From assembly GCF_052115485.1 (NCBI RefSeq), contig NZ_JBFRGU010000002.1:372001-436000 (forward strand): a DNA stretch of 64,000 bases, in the 5' to 3' direction. Shown one piece after another: positions 1 through 8,322 of this stretch. The position numbers were made by a program, and so were the translations under genes. Numbering within the stretch: the stretch's first letter is position 1; each line of letters starts with the position of its first letter. The stretch comes from Microvirga sp052115485 (lineage in GTDB: Bacteria > Pseudomonadota > Alphaproteobacteria > Rhizobiales > Beijerinckiaceae). The notes beneath the pieces are model-generated. The model was not told where the DNA came from and did no database searches. It saw only the letters and a list, made by a program, of their open reading frames with translations.

Positions 1-2
1 AC

Positions 3-1091
3 GAATTGATCGAGCTCATCCAGTATGCGCCGACCACGAAAAAAGTGCTGAAGCGCCCTCTCCTGATCGTTCCGCCCTGGATCAACAAATACTACATTCT
101 GGACCTCAACCCGGAAAAGAGCTTCATCCGTTGGGCGGTTTCGCAAGGCTTGACGGTCTTCTGCATCTCCTGGGTCAACCCGGACGAGAGCCACGCGGAG
201 AAGAGCTTCGAGCATTACATGCGCGAGGGCATTTTCTCGGCTCTCGAAGCGATCGAGGAAGCGACCGGGGAGAAGAAGGTTTCCGCCATCGGCTATTGCG
301 TCGGCGGCACGCTCCTTGCCGCGACGCTCGCCCATATGGCCGCAAAGCGGGACAAGCGGATAGAGAGTGCGACGTTCTTCACGGCGCAGGTGGATTTCGC
401 TTATGCGGGCGATTTGAAGGTTTTCGCGGACGAAGGACAGATCAAGGCCGTCGAGGCGGTCATGAAAGAGCGCGGCTATCTGGAAGGCTCGCATATGGCG
501 CATGCCTTCAACATGCTTCGCCCGAACGACCTGATCTGGCCCTACGTGGTCAGCGTCTACCTCAAGGGGAACGCGCCCTTCCCATTCGACCTGCTCTACT
601 GGAATTCGGATTCCACGCGGATGCCGGCGGCGAACCACGCCTTCTATCTCCGCAACTGCTATCTCGAAAACAAGCTGGCGAAGGGCGAAATGGAGCTCGG
701 CGGCGTCGAGCTGAAGCTCAAGAAGGTCAAGATTCCCATCTTCAGCCTCGCCACGAAGGAGGACCACATCGCCCCGGCGAAATCGGTCTTCATCGGCGCG
801 CAGGCCTTCGGTGGTCCCATCGAATTCGTTCTTGCCGGATCGGGCCATATCGCCGGCGTCGTCAATCCGGTCTCCAAGCCGAAATACCAGTATTGGAGCG
901 GCGGCGCCGTTGAGGGAGCGCTGGAAACATGGCTGGCTTCGGCGACCGAGACAGCCGGAACCTGGTGGCCCCATTGGTTCGAATGGATCAGGGATCAGGC
1001 CCCGAAGGAGGTGCCCGCCCGTATCCCCGGCACCGGAAAGCTCCCCGCCCTATGCGACGCGCCCGGAACTTACGTGCTTACGAGGGCGTAG
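3..1091 (+). CDS. phaC: Class I poly(3-hydroxyalkanoate) synthase, C-terminal part (5' end outside window)
   Basis: Polymerises 3-hydroxyacyl-CoA into polyhydroxyalkanoate on cytoplasmic carbon-storage granules. The reading frame is open through the left edge, so only about the last 360 residues are present. The alpha/beta-hydrolase catalytic core is complete. Counting from the TTG at position 6, the lipase-box-like GYCVGG has its nucleophile at Cys98, the Asp is in ATKEDHIAP (Asp253) and the His is in GSGHIAGVVNP (His281). This matches the Cys-Asp-His triad of PhaC. The length and C-terminal Trp-rich tail (TWWPHWFEWI) fit the class I single-subunit type. A strong hairpin follows 90 bp after the stop. 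Confidence 0.95.
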   Translation, partial: ELIELIQYAPTTKKVLKRPLLIVPPWINKYYILDLNPEKSFIRWAVSQGLTVFCISWVNPDESHAEKSFEHYMREGIFSALEAIEEATGEKKVSAIGYCVGGTLLAATLAHMAAKRDKRIESATFFTAQVDFAYAGDLKVFADEGQIKAVEAVMKERGYLEGSHMAHAFNMLRPNDLIWPYVVSVYLKGNAPFPFDLLYWNSDSTRMPAANHAFYLRNCYLENKLAKGEMELGGVELKLKKVKIPIFSLATKEDHIAPAKSVFIGAQAFGGPIEFVLAGSGHIAGVVNPVSKPKYQYWSGGAVEGALETWLASATETAGTWWPHWFEWIRDQAPKEVPARIPGTGKLPALCDAPGTYVLTRA

Positions 1092-1182
1092 GCGGGACGA
1101 CCGACGAACCCGCGGCGCGTTTCGCGAAAGCGAGACGCCGCTCGCTAAGTATCAGCCCAGGCACTTGAAGGCATGCAACAAA

Positions 1183-1208
1183 AAAGGCCGGCATCTCTGC
1201 CGGCCTTT
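1183..1208. terminator. Bidirectional intrinsic terminator between phaC and the FadL-type gene
   Basis: A perfect 11-bp stem (AAAGGCCGGCA / TGCCGGCCTTT) with a TCTC loop lies between two convergent genes. A-rich sequence on the left supplies a T-tract for minus-strand transcripts. Confidence 0.85.
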
Positions 1209-1225
1209 CTCGTCATGCTGTGCTC

Positions 1226-2545
1226 TCAGTACTTGCGAATGACCGGGGCCGGGATGGCCTTTGCCGGATTGTCCCAGCGGTATTTCAGCGAAGCCGAGAT
1301 GATATCGACGCTGGAATCCACGTCCGCCTTGAACACGACGCCCCGGGTGGGGAAGATCGGGTTGCCGGGACGGATATCGATGCCGGTGTCTCCCACGGGG
1401 AGAATGTGGGTATAGGCCAGATCAAACGAGAGATTGTCGCTCCAGTTATAGGTCGCGCCCAGAGACAGCCAGACGCGGTCGGAGTCAGGCAGGCGCGGAT
1501 TGCGCGTGTTGACGTCGATCGGCGAAATCTCATAGCCGACACCGGCGCGGACAGCCCAAGCCGGGTTGAAGCGGTATTCACCGCCGGCGGAGAAGAACCA
1601 GCCATCCTCATAGTCGAGTGGCAGATAGGGAGCCGCACTCAGCAGAGTGCCGGTCAGACCGTTGAACACACGCGGATTGCCGAGACGGCTCCAGTTCGTC
1701 CACTCGACCGTGCCGTTGAGCGTAAAGGCATCCGTGACTCTCTGAGTGATGCCGACCGAAACCGACTCAGGCAAAATGAGGCTGGCCTTGATCGGAATGC
1801 CGAAGTGCTGGAACTGACCTTCAAGATCCTGCTTCACCGCCGACCGGAAGCCAATACCGATCGAGGTTCCAGCAAACGGAGTCAGCGTCGCGCCGAGCGA
1901 ATAACCGATACCCCAACTATCGCCGTCGAGACCCGCGCTCGCAGCGAAGGGCGACGGCGCGGTCGGGGTCGGCCCGATCGCGGAGAAATAGCGCACCTTG
2001 AAATACTGAGCGCGGATACCGGCGCCGACGGACAGCCAATCATTGACCTTGTAACCGATGGTCGGCATCACCTCGGCGGAGAACACCTCGGTCGTGCGTG
2101 CATAGAGCTGACCTGCCCAAATCGGCCTCGGCTTGGTCGCGAGGCCGAACGGCGCGCCCACATAGAGACCGAGCCAGGTGCTATCGTTGAGCTGGAAGCT
2201 GGCATAGGTCGCGGGCACGACTGCATCCTGGCCGATATCGCCGGAGCCTCCGAGGCCGACGAGCCCCGCGGGAACCGTGTAGATCGGCTTGACCTTGGAT
2301 TCCGGGATGATGCCGGAGAAGTGGCTTTCGAACTGCCACCCCGGAGCCATCGTGATGGTGGCCGGGTTCCAATACATGGACGACACGCCGGCCGAACCAG
2401 CAGCCACACCGGCAAATGCTTCGCCAAGGCCTGTGGCGCTCTGCTCCCGGAGGGCGAACGCACCAGCAAAGGCGCTGCTCTGCGCTGAAACAAGCGCGGC
2501 CAGAGAAACGGCGGCCAATGTCGAAGTACGAGTGAAGCGGCTCAT
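1226..2545 (-). CDS. OmpP1/FadL/TodX-type outer membrane transport protein
   Basis: A 439-residue predicted outer membrane beta-barrel of the FadL family, which takes up long-chain fatty acids and other hydrophobic compounds. Residues 1-28 form a Sec signal peptide ending AFA. The mature protein begins GAFALREQSATGLG, the conserved FadL N-terminal hatch sequence, followed by MYWNPATIT, the family NPA motif. The rest alternates aromatic beta strands, closing with ISASLKYRW before a short tail. It stands alone on the minus strand with an AT-rich 350-bp upstream region. The substrate cannot be told from sequence; proximity to phaC suggests, but does not prove, a role in carbon uptake. Confidence 0.88.
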   Translation of the reverse strand: MSRFTRTSTLAAVSLAALVSAQSSAFAGAFALREQSATGLGEAFAGVAAGSAGVSSMYWNPATITMAPGWQFESHFSGIIPESKVKPIYTVPAGLVGLGGSGDIGQDAVVPATYASFQLNDSTWLGLYVGAPFGLATKPRPIWAGQLYARTTEVFSAEVMPTIGYKVNDWLSVGAGIRAQYFKVRYFSAIGPTPTAPSPFAASAGLDGDSWGIGYSLGATLTPFAGTSIGIGFRSAVKQDLEGQFQHFGIPIKASLILPESVSVGITQRVTDAFTLNGTVEWTNWSRLGNPRVFNGLTGTLLSAAPYLPLDYEDGWFFSAGGEYRFNPAWAVRAGVGYEISPIDVNTRNPRLPDSDRVWLSLGATYNWSDNLSFDLAYTHILPVGDTGIDIRPGNPIFPTRGVVFKADVDSSVDIISASLKYRWDNPAKAIPAPVIRKY

Positions 2546-2894
2546 GATTATTTTCCTGGCCCTCTAAGTGATTATGATTCTCGCGGAGCAACCGCGTTAG
2601 AGGACAATCTGCCGTTGCTTTATTTTGGCCGCAATTGGCCAAAAGCGATTTTCACCAACACTCGACGATTTAGAGGTAACGAAACGTAAGTGGCTTTTTA
2701 CTTAAGATTCAACTCAAGTAATCTGTATAGACGTTAGTCAAAAAACTAGTTCATACCTAAACCAATGTATTTCAAAGTTGTCATGAGGTTTCATATCAGA
2801 TCGGCAAAATAGCCCGCGAAAGCATTTCGCGAGCCATCGTGACAGAATAGCAACAGCTAAAAAGCCGGGGCTTGATGCCGACTTATCGCCAGAT
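2546..2894. other. AT-rich intergenic region upstream of the FadL-type gene
   Basis: About 350 bp with no convincing gene and much lower GC than its surroundings. It should contain the minus-strand promoter of the porin gene, but no clear -35/-10 pair could be chosen. A short hairpin lies at 2815-2831 near the end of argC. Confidence 0.6.
2815..2831 (-). terminator. Possible argC terminator hairpin
   Basis: A perfect 7-bp stem (CGCGAAA / TTTCGCG) with a GCA loop lies 64 bp past the argC stop. The T-tract on the minus strand is weak (CTATTTTG), so termination is only possible. Confidence 0.4.
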
Positions 2895-3863
2895 CTAAGC
2901 CAACCCGAGCATCAGTTTAATGTTCTGAACGGCTGCCCCTGAGGCTCCTTTGCCCAGATTGTCGAGGCGCGCGACCAGAACCGCGTGGTGGTAATTCTCT
3001 TTGCTGAAGACACGCAGCTCCATCCGATCCGTATCGTTCAGAGCCTCGGGCTCGAGACGCTCGACGCGCTTATCCTGGGAATGGGTCGGCACGACGCTCA
3101 CCTGACCGCCCTCCCCGTATCTCTTGGCGAGGACAGCTTCGATGTCGACGGCGGTGGGCTTACCCGGCAGGAGATCGAGATGCAGAGGCACGCTCACCAG
3201 CATGCCCTGCCGGAAATTGCCGACGGACGGGATGAAGATTGGCCGCCGGGTCAGGCCTGTGTTCTTCTGCAATTCGGGGACATGCTTGTGCTCGAAGCCG
3301 AGACCATAAAGTTCGAAGGCAGGCGCCGTGCCGGCCTCGTAGGCCTCGATCATCGAGCGGCCGCCGCCAGTATACCCGCTGACCGCGTTCACGCTGATCG
3401 CATAATCGGGTGGAATGATGCCCGCATCGACGAGCGGACGGATCAACGCGATGGCACCAGTGGGATAACAGCCGGGATTGGCGACCCGATCGGCTCCGGC
3501 AATGGCCTGCCGCTGCTCGGGCGCGAGTTCCGCGAAACCATAGACCCAACCTGGACTGACCCGGTGCGCGGTGCTCGCATCGAGAATGCGAGGTTTGCTG
3601 CCCGGCAAGGCGTCAACGAGCCCGACAGTCTCGCGCGCGGCATCGTCATGCAGACACAAGACGACGAGATCGACCTGGCTCAGGATCTCGCGTTTCGCAT
3701 CAACATCCTTCCGCAAGTCATGGGCAATGCTGCGGATTTCGATTCCAGGGACATTCGCAAGACGTTCGCGGATGCCCAAGCCGGTCGTACCGGCTTCCCC
3801 GTCGATGAAGACCGTCTTGAGCGCCTGGGATTGGGACGCGGTGCCTTGCAGTGAGGTGGTCAT
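2895..3863 (-). CDS. argC: N-acetyl-gamma-glutamyl-phosphate reductase (ArgC, type 2)
   Basis: Third step of arginine synthesis: NADPH-dependent reduction of N-acetylglutamyl phosphate to the semialdehyde, in the cytoplasm. The 322-residue product carries the nucleotide-binding start (VFIDGEAGTTGLGI), the catalytic cysteine in NPGCYPTGA, and GGGRSM in the dimerisation domain. The short length and GEAGTTG signature fit the roughly 310-residue type 2 enzymes. The ATG at 3863 (MTTSLQG) was chosen. The open frame runs a further 98 codons upstream, but that stretch overlaps the rpsI terminator and resembles no protein. It lies downstream of rplM-rpsI but is separated by a terminator. Confidence 0.93.
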   Translation of the reverse strand: MTTSLQGTASQSQALKTVFIDGEAGTTGLGIRERLANVPGIEIRSIAHDLRKDVDAKREILSQVDLVVLCLHDDAARETVGLVDALPGSKPRILDASTAHRVSPGWVYGFAELAPEQRQAIAGADRVANPGCYPTGAIALIRPLVDAGIIPPDYAISVNAVSGYTGGGRSMIEAYEAGTAPAFELYGLGFEHKHVPELQKNTGLTRRPIFIPSVGNFRQGMLVSVPLHLDLLPGKPTAVDIEAVLAKRYGEGGQVSVVPTHSQDKRVERLEPEALNDTDRMELRVFSKENYHHAVLVARLDNLGKGASGAAVQNIKLMLGLA

Positions 3864-3981
3864 GACGTGGAAACCTGACGAAAGGGGCCTGTGGCGTGGA
3901 TATTTCAACCTTATGGGGTCTTGTCCAGTCCCCGAACGACAAGGCGCATTCGTCCTCGACGCATGACGCCTGCGCAAACAA

Positions 3982-4007
3982 AAAGGGCGGCTCGAAAGCC
4001 GCCCTTT
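3982..4007 (-). terminator. Intrinsic terminator of rplM-rpsI
   Basis: A perfect 11-bp stem (AAAGGGCGGCT / AGCCGCCCTTT) with a CGAA loop. On the minus strand it is followed by TTTTTG. It lies 25 bp beyond the rpsI stop. Confidence 0.88.
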
Positions 4008-4032
4008 GAGGCTCCTGTGAAGGAGATAAAGC

Positions 4033-4509
4033 TTAGCGCTTCGAGAACTGGAAGCTGCGGCGAGCCTTGGCCTTGCCGTACTTCTTACGCTCGACCACAC
4101 GCGAGTCGCGGGTGAGGAAGCCTTCCTTCTTGAGCGGCGAGCGAAGCTCGGGCTCATAGTAGGTCAGCGCCTTGGCGAGGCCGTGGCGCACAGCGCCGGC
4201 CTGACCGGAGAGACCACCACCGTTGACGTTCACGACGATGTCGTACTGGCCGTCGCGGTTCGCGATCTGAAGCGGCTGCTTCAGGATCATGCGAAGAACC
4301 GGGCGGGCGAAATAGACTTCAACCGGGCGGTCGTTGATGACGATCTTGCCCGAGCCGGGCTTGATCCAGACGCGGGCGACCGCGTCCTTACGCTTGCCGG
4401 TGGCATAAGCGCGGCCGAGCGAGTCGATCTTCTGAACGTGCTTCGGAGCTTCCGGAGCAGCGGCCTGGGCGTTCTGGCCCAGATCGGCGAGAGACTGAAG
4501 AGTCGCCAT
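4033..4509 (-). CDS. rpsI: 30S ribosomal protein S9
   Basis: Small-subunit ribosomal protein whose C-terminal tail reaches the P-site tRNA. The 158-residue product has the alphaproteobacterial N-terminal extension (residues 1-30), then the S9 core GRAYATGKRKDAVARVW, VNGGGLSGQAGAVRHG, and the basic end KARRSFQFSKR with the invariant terminal SKR. It sits 2 bp after rplM in the usual rplM-rpsI operon, ahead of a strong terminator. Confidence 0.98.
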   Translation of the reverse strand: MATLQSLADLGQNAQAAAPEAPKHVQKIDSLGRAYATGKRKDAVARVWIKPGSGKIVINDRPVEVYFARPVLRMILKQPLQIANRDGQYDIVVNVNGGGLSGQAGAVRHGLAKALTYYEPELRSPLKKEGFLTRDSRVVERKKYGKAKARRSFQFSKR

Positions 4510-4511
4510 GA

Positions 4512-4976
4512 TTAGCCCCTCACATTCTTGCTGTTGAGGGCGCCGACGTCCAGCGCCTCAGGCTGCTGAGCCGTATGCGGATGCTCGGTGCCCTTATAGA
4601 CACGAAGATTGCCCATGATCTGGCGGAAGAGCGGGCCACGCGGAAGCATGCGCTCCACGGCCTTCTCGACGATGCGCTCCGGGAAACGACCATCGAGGAT
4701 GAACTTCGCGGTCCGCTCCTTGATGCCGCCCGGATAGCCGGTGTGGTGATAGTACACCTTCTGCTCGCGCTTGCGGCCGGTGAACACCACCTTGTCGGCG
4801 TTGATCACGATAACATTGTCGCCGCAATCGACGTGAGGCGTGTAGTTGACCTTGTGCTTGCCGCGCAAGCGCATGGCGACAACCGAAGCGAGACGGCCAA
4901 CAACAAGGCCCTTCGCATCGATCACAACCCACTTCTTCTCGACTTCGGCGGGTTTCAGCGAAGTAGTCGTCTTCAT
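4512..4976 (-). CDS. rplM: 50S ribosomal protein L13
   Basis: Early-assembling large-subunit protein of 154 residues. Family signatures seen are KKWVVIDAKGLVVGRLAS, a GKHKVNYTPHVDCGD block, YHHTGYPGG and ERMLPRGPLFRQ. The start was set at the ATG at 4976 (MKTTTSLKP). The frame runs 51 codons further upstream, but that part covers two perfect hairpins and no conserved sequence, so it is taken as the 5' untranslated leader. It is the first gene of the rplM-rpsI operon. Confidence 0.97.
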   Translation of the reverse strand: MKTTTSLKPAEVEKKWVVIDAKGLVVGRLASVVAMRLRGKHKVNYTPHVDCGDNVIVINADKVVFTGRKREQKVYYHHTGYPGGIKERTAKFILDGRFPERIVEKAVERMLPRGPLFRQIMGNLRVYKGTEHPHTAQQPEALDVGALNSKNVRG

Positions 4977-4992
4977 CGCGCTGGATCCCGTG

Positions 4993-5045
4993 GGAGCTGC
5001 AAAGCTCCGGTTATGAAACGAAGAACCGCCGCGGAGTGCGGCGGT
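4993..5045 (-). promoter_or_regulatory. Two-hairpin 5' leader of rplM-rpsI
   Basis: Two perfect hairpins lie just upstream of the rplM ATG. The first is at 5025-5045 (8-bp stem ACCGCCGC / GCGGCGGT, 5-nt loop), the second at 4993-5008 (6-bp stem GGAGCT / AGCTCC, 4-nt loop). In the minus-strand transcript the second stem contains a GGAG that resembles a Shine-Dalgarno core, while the sequence next to the ATG is a weak one. L13 operons are autoregulated through leaders in other phyla; whether that holds here is inference. Confidence 0.45.
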
Positions 5046-5144
5046 GAGTGGGCGTGGTTTAGAGGGATTACGTGCACAAGTCAACGTTCTGGAGAACGTA
5101 TTGGAGGCCTTGAACACCTTATAAATCAACGCTCTTCGTCATAC

Positions 5145-5180
5145 GGTATTTAAATACCATATTTGCGGTATCTATATACC
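5145..5180. promoter_or_regulatory. Paired palindromic operator between rplM and the GST gene
   Basis: GGTATTTAAATACC at 5145-5158 is a perfect 14-bp palindrome. GGTATCTATATACC at 5167-5180 repeats its outer half-sites (GGTAT...ATACC). The two centres are 22 bp apart, about two helical turns, as expected for dimers binding cooperatively on one DNA face. The site lies in the divergent promoter region. The regulator is not encoded next to it. Confidence 0.6.
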
Positions 5181-5307
5181 ACACAAATACGTTCTGTCCC
5201 TTTCAAATGTGGCTATGGCTTGTTAACGGGCGGATTTGATACGAAGTTCTTTGGCCTATATTCCTTTAACCTCTGCCGTAAGCATTGCATCGAGCGAAAG
5301 GGATTTT

Positions 5308-5945
5308 ATGACCGACGAACTCGTCTTCTACACTAATCCGATGTCGCGCGGCCGTATCGCCCGTTGGATGCTCGAAGAGCTTGGCCGGCCCTATCGGACG
5401 GAAGTGCTCGAGTTCGCTTCCTCGATGAAGGATCCGGCCTACCTGGCGATCAATCCCATGGGGAAGGTTCCGGCGATCCGTCATGGCGACACGTGGTAAC
5501 GGAGGCGGCAGCGATCTGCGCCTATCTCGCGGACGCCTTTCCGGAGGCAAGCCTTGCACCGCCGCATGGGGATGCCCGGCGCGGTCCCTATTACCGCTGG
5601 ATGTTCTTCGCGGCAGGTCCCGTCGAGGCGGCCTTGAGCAACAAGGCACTCGGTTTTCAGGTGCCGACGGAACGGCGTGGGATGGTCGGGTACGGAAGCA
5701 TCGAGCAGGTCGTCGACGCTCTGGAATTCGCAGTTTCCCAATCGCCTTACATCGCGGGCGACAGCTTCACGGCGGCGGATGTCTATGTGGGATCGCAAAT
5801 CGGCTGGGGCATGATGTTCGGCACGCTGGAGAAACGGTCGGCCTTCGAGGCCTATTGGCAGCGGATCAGTTCACGCCCGGCGGCCATCCGGGCAAGGCAG
5901 ATCGATGATGCGCTTGTTCCTGCTCAGGCCTCATCGAAGTCGTGA
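5308..5945 (+). pseudogene. Glutathione S-transferase family gene, frameshifted
   Basis: Cytosolic GST-like protein, interrupted. The ATG at 5308 follows GAAAGGG and opens a normal GST N-terminal thioredoxin fold (LVFYTNPMSRGRIARWMLEE, then NPMGKVPAIRHGDT), but the frame stops at 5499. The following frame resumes at once with VVTEAAAICAYLADAFP, the conserved GST linker, and continues through the helical C-terminal domain to 5945. The DNA at 5493-5506 reads GACACGTGGTAACG; one extra G (ACGGTGGTA) would restore DTVVTEAAA, so a single-base deletion explains the break. It may be a true pseudogene or a sequencing error. The rejoined protein would be about 212 residues, the usual GST length. Confidence 0.85.
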
Positions 5946-5989
5946 GGTTGAGCAGCGCGGAGCCTTGAGCAGGCGGGAAGGCCATTCTC

Positions 5990-6421
5990 TCACGCTGGTA
6001 TCGAATATGTGCCCGTCGCATGGCATACCACGTCCGCCTCCCCTTCCGAGTAAAGCGAAACCTCTCCGACCGCCAGACGCTTGCCGACCTTGAGCAGGCG
6101 GCACTCCGCGATCATTGGGGCGAGCTTCGGCTTTCTGAGAAAGTTGAAATTCAGGTTTGTCGTGACAGCGAGAGCCACAGGGCCGATCTGGGCCAAGATC
6201 GCCGCGTAGAGCGCCAGATCGGCGAGCGCCATCATGGCGGGGCCTGAGATCGTCTCACCCGGTCTCAAGTGCTTTTCATGAGCCTCCATTCGCATGCGCG
6301 CGAAAAGCGGCCCAACCTCTTCAACCTGGAACGTGCGTCCACCGTAATGGATCTGGGGGAACTCTCGATCCAGGAAGTCCTCGACCTCCTGGCGGGTCAT
6401 GGCGACGGCGTCACGTGGCAT
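5990..6421 (-). CDS. PaaI-type hotdog-fold thioesterase
   Basis: Likely acyl-CoA thioesterase of the 4HBT/PaaI family. The 143-residue product has the hotdog helix sequence RPGETISGPAMMALADLALY, followed by beta strands VTTNLNFNFLRKPK and GEVSLYSEGEADVVCHATGTYSIP, the family pattern. The acyl substrate cannot be inferred. An internal ATG at 6400 (MTRQEVEDFL) is an alternative start. It converges on the GST remnant and is divergent from the CoA-binding protein gene, with about 50 bp between start codons. Confidence 0.82.
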   Translation of the reverse strand: MPRDAVAMTRQEVEDFLDREFPQIHYGGRTFQVEEVGPLFARMRMEAHEKHLRPGETISGPAMMALADLALYAAILAQIGPVALAVTTNLNFNFLRKPKLAPMIAECRLLKVGKRLAVGEVSLYSEGEADVVCHATGTYSIPA

Positions 6422-6474
6422 CTGGGTTCAATCGCTTCGTTGAATTGTGTGGCTTTCTTTCATAGGTTTGCGGG

Positions 6475-6900
6475 ATGGATCACGACAATTACCCCAACGA
6501 CTATATTCGCGGCATCCTCAAGAGGGTGAAGACGATCGCTCTCGTCGGCGCCTCGCAGAATCCGGATCGCGCAAGCTTTCAGGTGATGAATTTCCTGCTT
6601 CAGCACGGCTATGACGTCATTCCCGTCAATCCCGGCCTCGCCGGTCAGGAGCTTTTGGGACAGAAGGTCTTTGGCACGCTCGCCGATATCCCTTCTCCCA
6701 TCGACATGATCGATATCTTCCGCAATTCGGAAGCCGCCGGTCTCGTGGTCGACGACGCGCTGGCGCTGAAATCCCTGCCCACGGCCATCTGGATGCAGCT
6801 CGACGTGCGCAACGACGAGGCTGCGAAACGAGCCGAGGCCAAGGGCGTTCAGGTGGTGATGAACCGCTGCCCGAAGATCGAACTCGCGGATATCGCCTAG
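6475..6900 (+). CDS. CoA-binding domain protein (YccU family)
   Basis: A small cytoplasmic Rossmann-fold protein (141 residues) of the CoA_binding_2 family. The nucleotide-binding motif is near the N-terminus (TIALVGASQNPDRASF), followed by HGYDVIPVNPG and the C-terminal VQVVMNRCPKIE block. Members bind CoA, but a reaction is not established. It sits 66 bp ahead of the O-acetylhomoserine sulfhydrylase gene in the same orientation, so co-transcription is likely. Confidence 0.87.
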   Translation: MDHDNYPNDYIRGILKRVKTIALVGASQNPDRASFQVMNFLLQHGYDVIPVNPGLAGQELLGQKVFGTLADIPSPIDMIDIFRNSEAAGLVVDDALALKSLPTAIWMQLDVRNDEAAKRAEAKGVQVVMNRCPKIELADIA

Positions 6901-6966
6901 ATCCCTTGACCAACGAACATTTCGTTCGTTAAAAAGAACCCTCTAAATCAATAGGGAGGGTTTCTT

Positions 6967-8250
6967 ATGGCTGAGCGAGTGCCGGGATTTAGCACGCTTT
7001 CGATTCACGCGGGCGCCGCGCCGGATACGGCGACGGGCGCGCGGGCAACGCCGATCTATCAGACCACGTCGTTCGTGTTCGACGATGTGGATCATGCGGC
7101 CTCCCTCTTCGGGTTGCAGGCCTTCGGCAACATCTATTCGCGCATCGGCAACCCGACCAACGCCGTTCTGGAAGAGCGCGTCGCGGCTTTGGAAGGTGGC
7201 ACGGCGGCTCTTGCGGTGGCATCCGGCCACGCGGCGGAATTTCTGGTGTTCCACGCCCTGCTTCAGCCGGGCGACGAGTTTGTAGCGGCCAAGAAGCTGT
7301 ATGGCGGCTCGATCAACCAGTTCAACCATTCCTATAAGAACTTCGGCTGGAACGTGGTGTGGGCGGATTCCGACGAGCCGTCCACCTTCGAGACCGCCAT
7401 CACCCCGAGGACAAAGGCGATCTTCATCGAATCCATCGCCAATCCCGGCGGCGTCATCGTCGACATCGCCGCGATCGCCGCCATTGCGAAGAAGCACAAG
7501 ATCCCACTCATCGTGGATAGCACGATGGCGACCCCCTATCTGATCCGCCCCTTCGAACACGGCGCGGACATCATCGTCCACTCGGCCACGAAGTTCCTGG
7601 GCGGTCATGGCAATTCCGTCGGCGGGGTCATCGTGGACGGCGGCACGTTCAACTTCGCGGGCGACGAACGCTACCCCATGCTCTCCAAGCCGCGTCCGGA
7701 ATATGGCGGCATGGTGCTCGGCGAGACCTTCGGCAATTTCGCGTTCGCCATCGCCTGCCGGGTGCTGGGCCTGCGCGATCTCGGCCCTGCGCTCTCGCCC
7801 TTCAATGCGTTCCTCATCCTCAACGGCATCGAGACCCTGCCCTTGCGCATGCAGCGCCATTCCGACAATGCGCTCAGCGTTGCCGAACATCTGGCGCAAC
7901 ACGACAAGGTCACGTGGGTCAGCTATCCTGGCCTCAAGTCGGATCGCTATCACAACCTCGCCAAGCAATATTGCCCCAAGGGCGCGGGCGCGGTTTTCAC
8001 CTTCGGCCTGAAGGGCGGCTATGAGGCGGGTGTGAAGCTCGTGTCGAACCTCAAGCTCTTCTCGCATCTGGCGAATATCGGCGACACCCGCTCGCTCGTG
8101 ATCCATCCCGCCTCCACCACCCACCGCCAGCTCACCGACGAGCAGAGACGTGAGGCAGGTGCCGGTCCAGAGGTCGTGCGTTTGTCCATCGGCCTCGAGG
8201 ACAAGGAAGACCTGATCGCGGATCTCGATCAGGCGCTTGCGGCGGCATAA
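6967..8250 (+). CDS. metY: O-acetylhomoserine aminocarboxypropyltransferase / sulfhydrylase
   Basis: PLP enzyme of the Cys/Met metabolism family that makes homocysteine (or methionine) from O-acetylhomoserine and sulfide (or methanethiol). The 427-residue length and motifs fit: YSRIGNPTNAVLEERVAALEG for cofactor phosphate binding, VDSTMATPYLIRP, and the Schiff-base lysine in VHSATKFLGGHG (Lys209). The C-terminus has the SLVIHPASTTH and GLEDKEDLIADL blocks. A strong AGGGAGGG ribosome-binding site precedes the ATG. The MetY assignment over MetB/MetZ rests on length and the C-terminal ASTTHRQL sequence. Confidence 0.92.
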   Translation: MAERVPGFSTLSIHAGAAPDTATGARATPIYQTTSFVFDDVDHAASLFGLQAFGNIYSRIGNPTNAVLEERVAALEGGTAALAVASGHAAEFLVFHALLQPGDEFVAAKKLYGGSINQFNHSYKNFGWNVVWADSDEPSTFETAITPRTKAIFIESIANPGGVIVDIAAIAAIAKKHKIPLIVDSTMATPYLIRPFEHGADIIVHSATKFLGGHGNSVGGVIVDGGTFNFAGDERYPMLSKPRPEYGGMVLGETFGNFAFAIACRVLGLRDLGPALSPFNAFLILNGIETLPLRMQRHSDNALSVAEHLAQHDKVTWVSYPGLKSDRYHNLAKQYCPKGAGAVFTFGLKGGYEAGVKLVSNLKLFSHLANIGDTRSLVIHPASTTHRQLTDEQRREAGAGPEVVRLSIGLEDKEDLIADLDQALAAA

Positions 8251-8289
8251 GAACAGGCATCGTCAACTAGCGACGACAAAAAGCTTTTA

Positions 8290-8322
8290 CAACGGGCGGC
8301 AACTTTAAAATCCCGCCCGTTG
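8290..8322. terminator. Hairpin between convergent metY and exported-protein gene
   Basis: A perfect 10-bp inverted repeat (CAACGGGCGG / CCGCCCGTTG) with a 13-nt loop. It overlaps the stop codon of the minus-strand gene. T-tracts are poor, so it may act as a processed 3' end rather than a strong terminator. Confidence 0.5.

Noticed and set aside
1220..2488. A 422-codon open frame on the plus strand opposite the FadL-type gene
   Set aside because: Antisense shadow caused by high GC; Arg/Asp-rich composition, no family resemblance, and the minus-strand frame is a clear porin with a signal peptide.
6943..8124. A 393-codon minus-strand frame opposite metY
   Set aside because: Antisense to a clear PLP enzyme; composition typical of GC-rich shadow frames.
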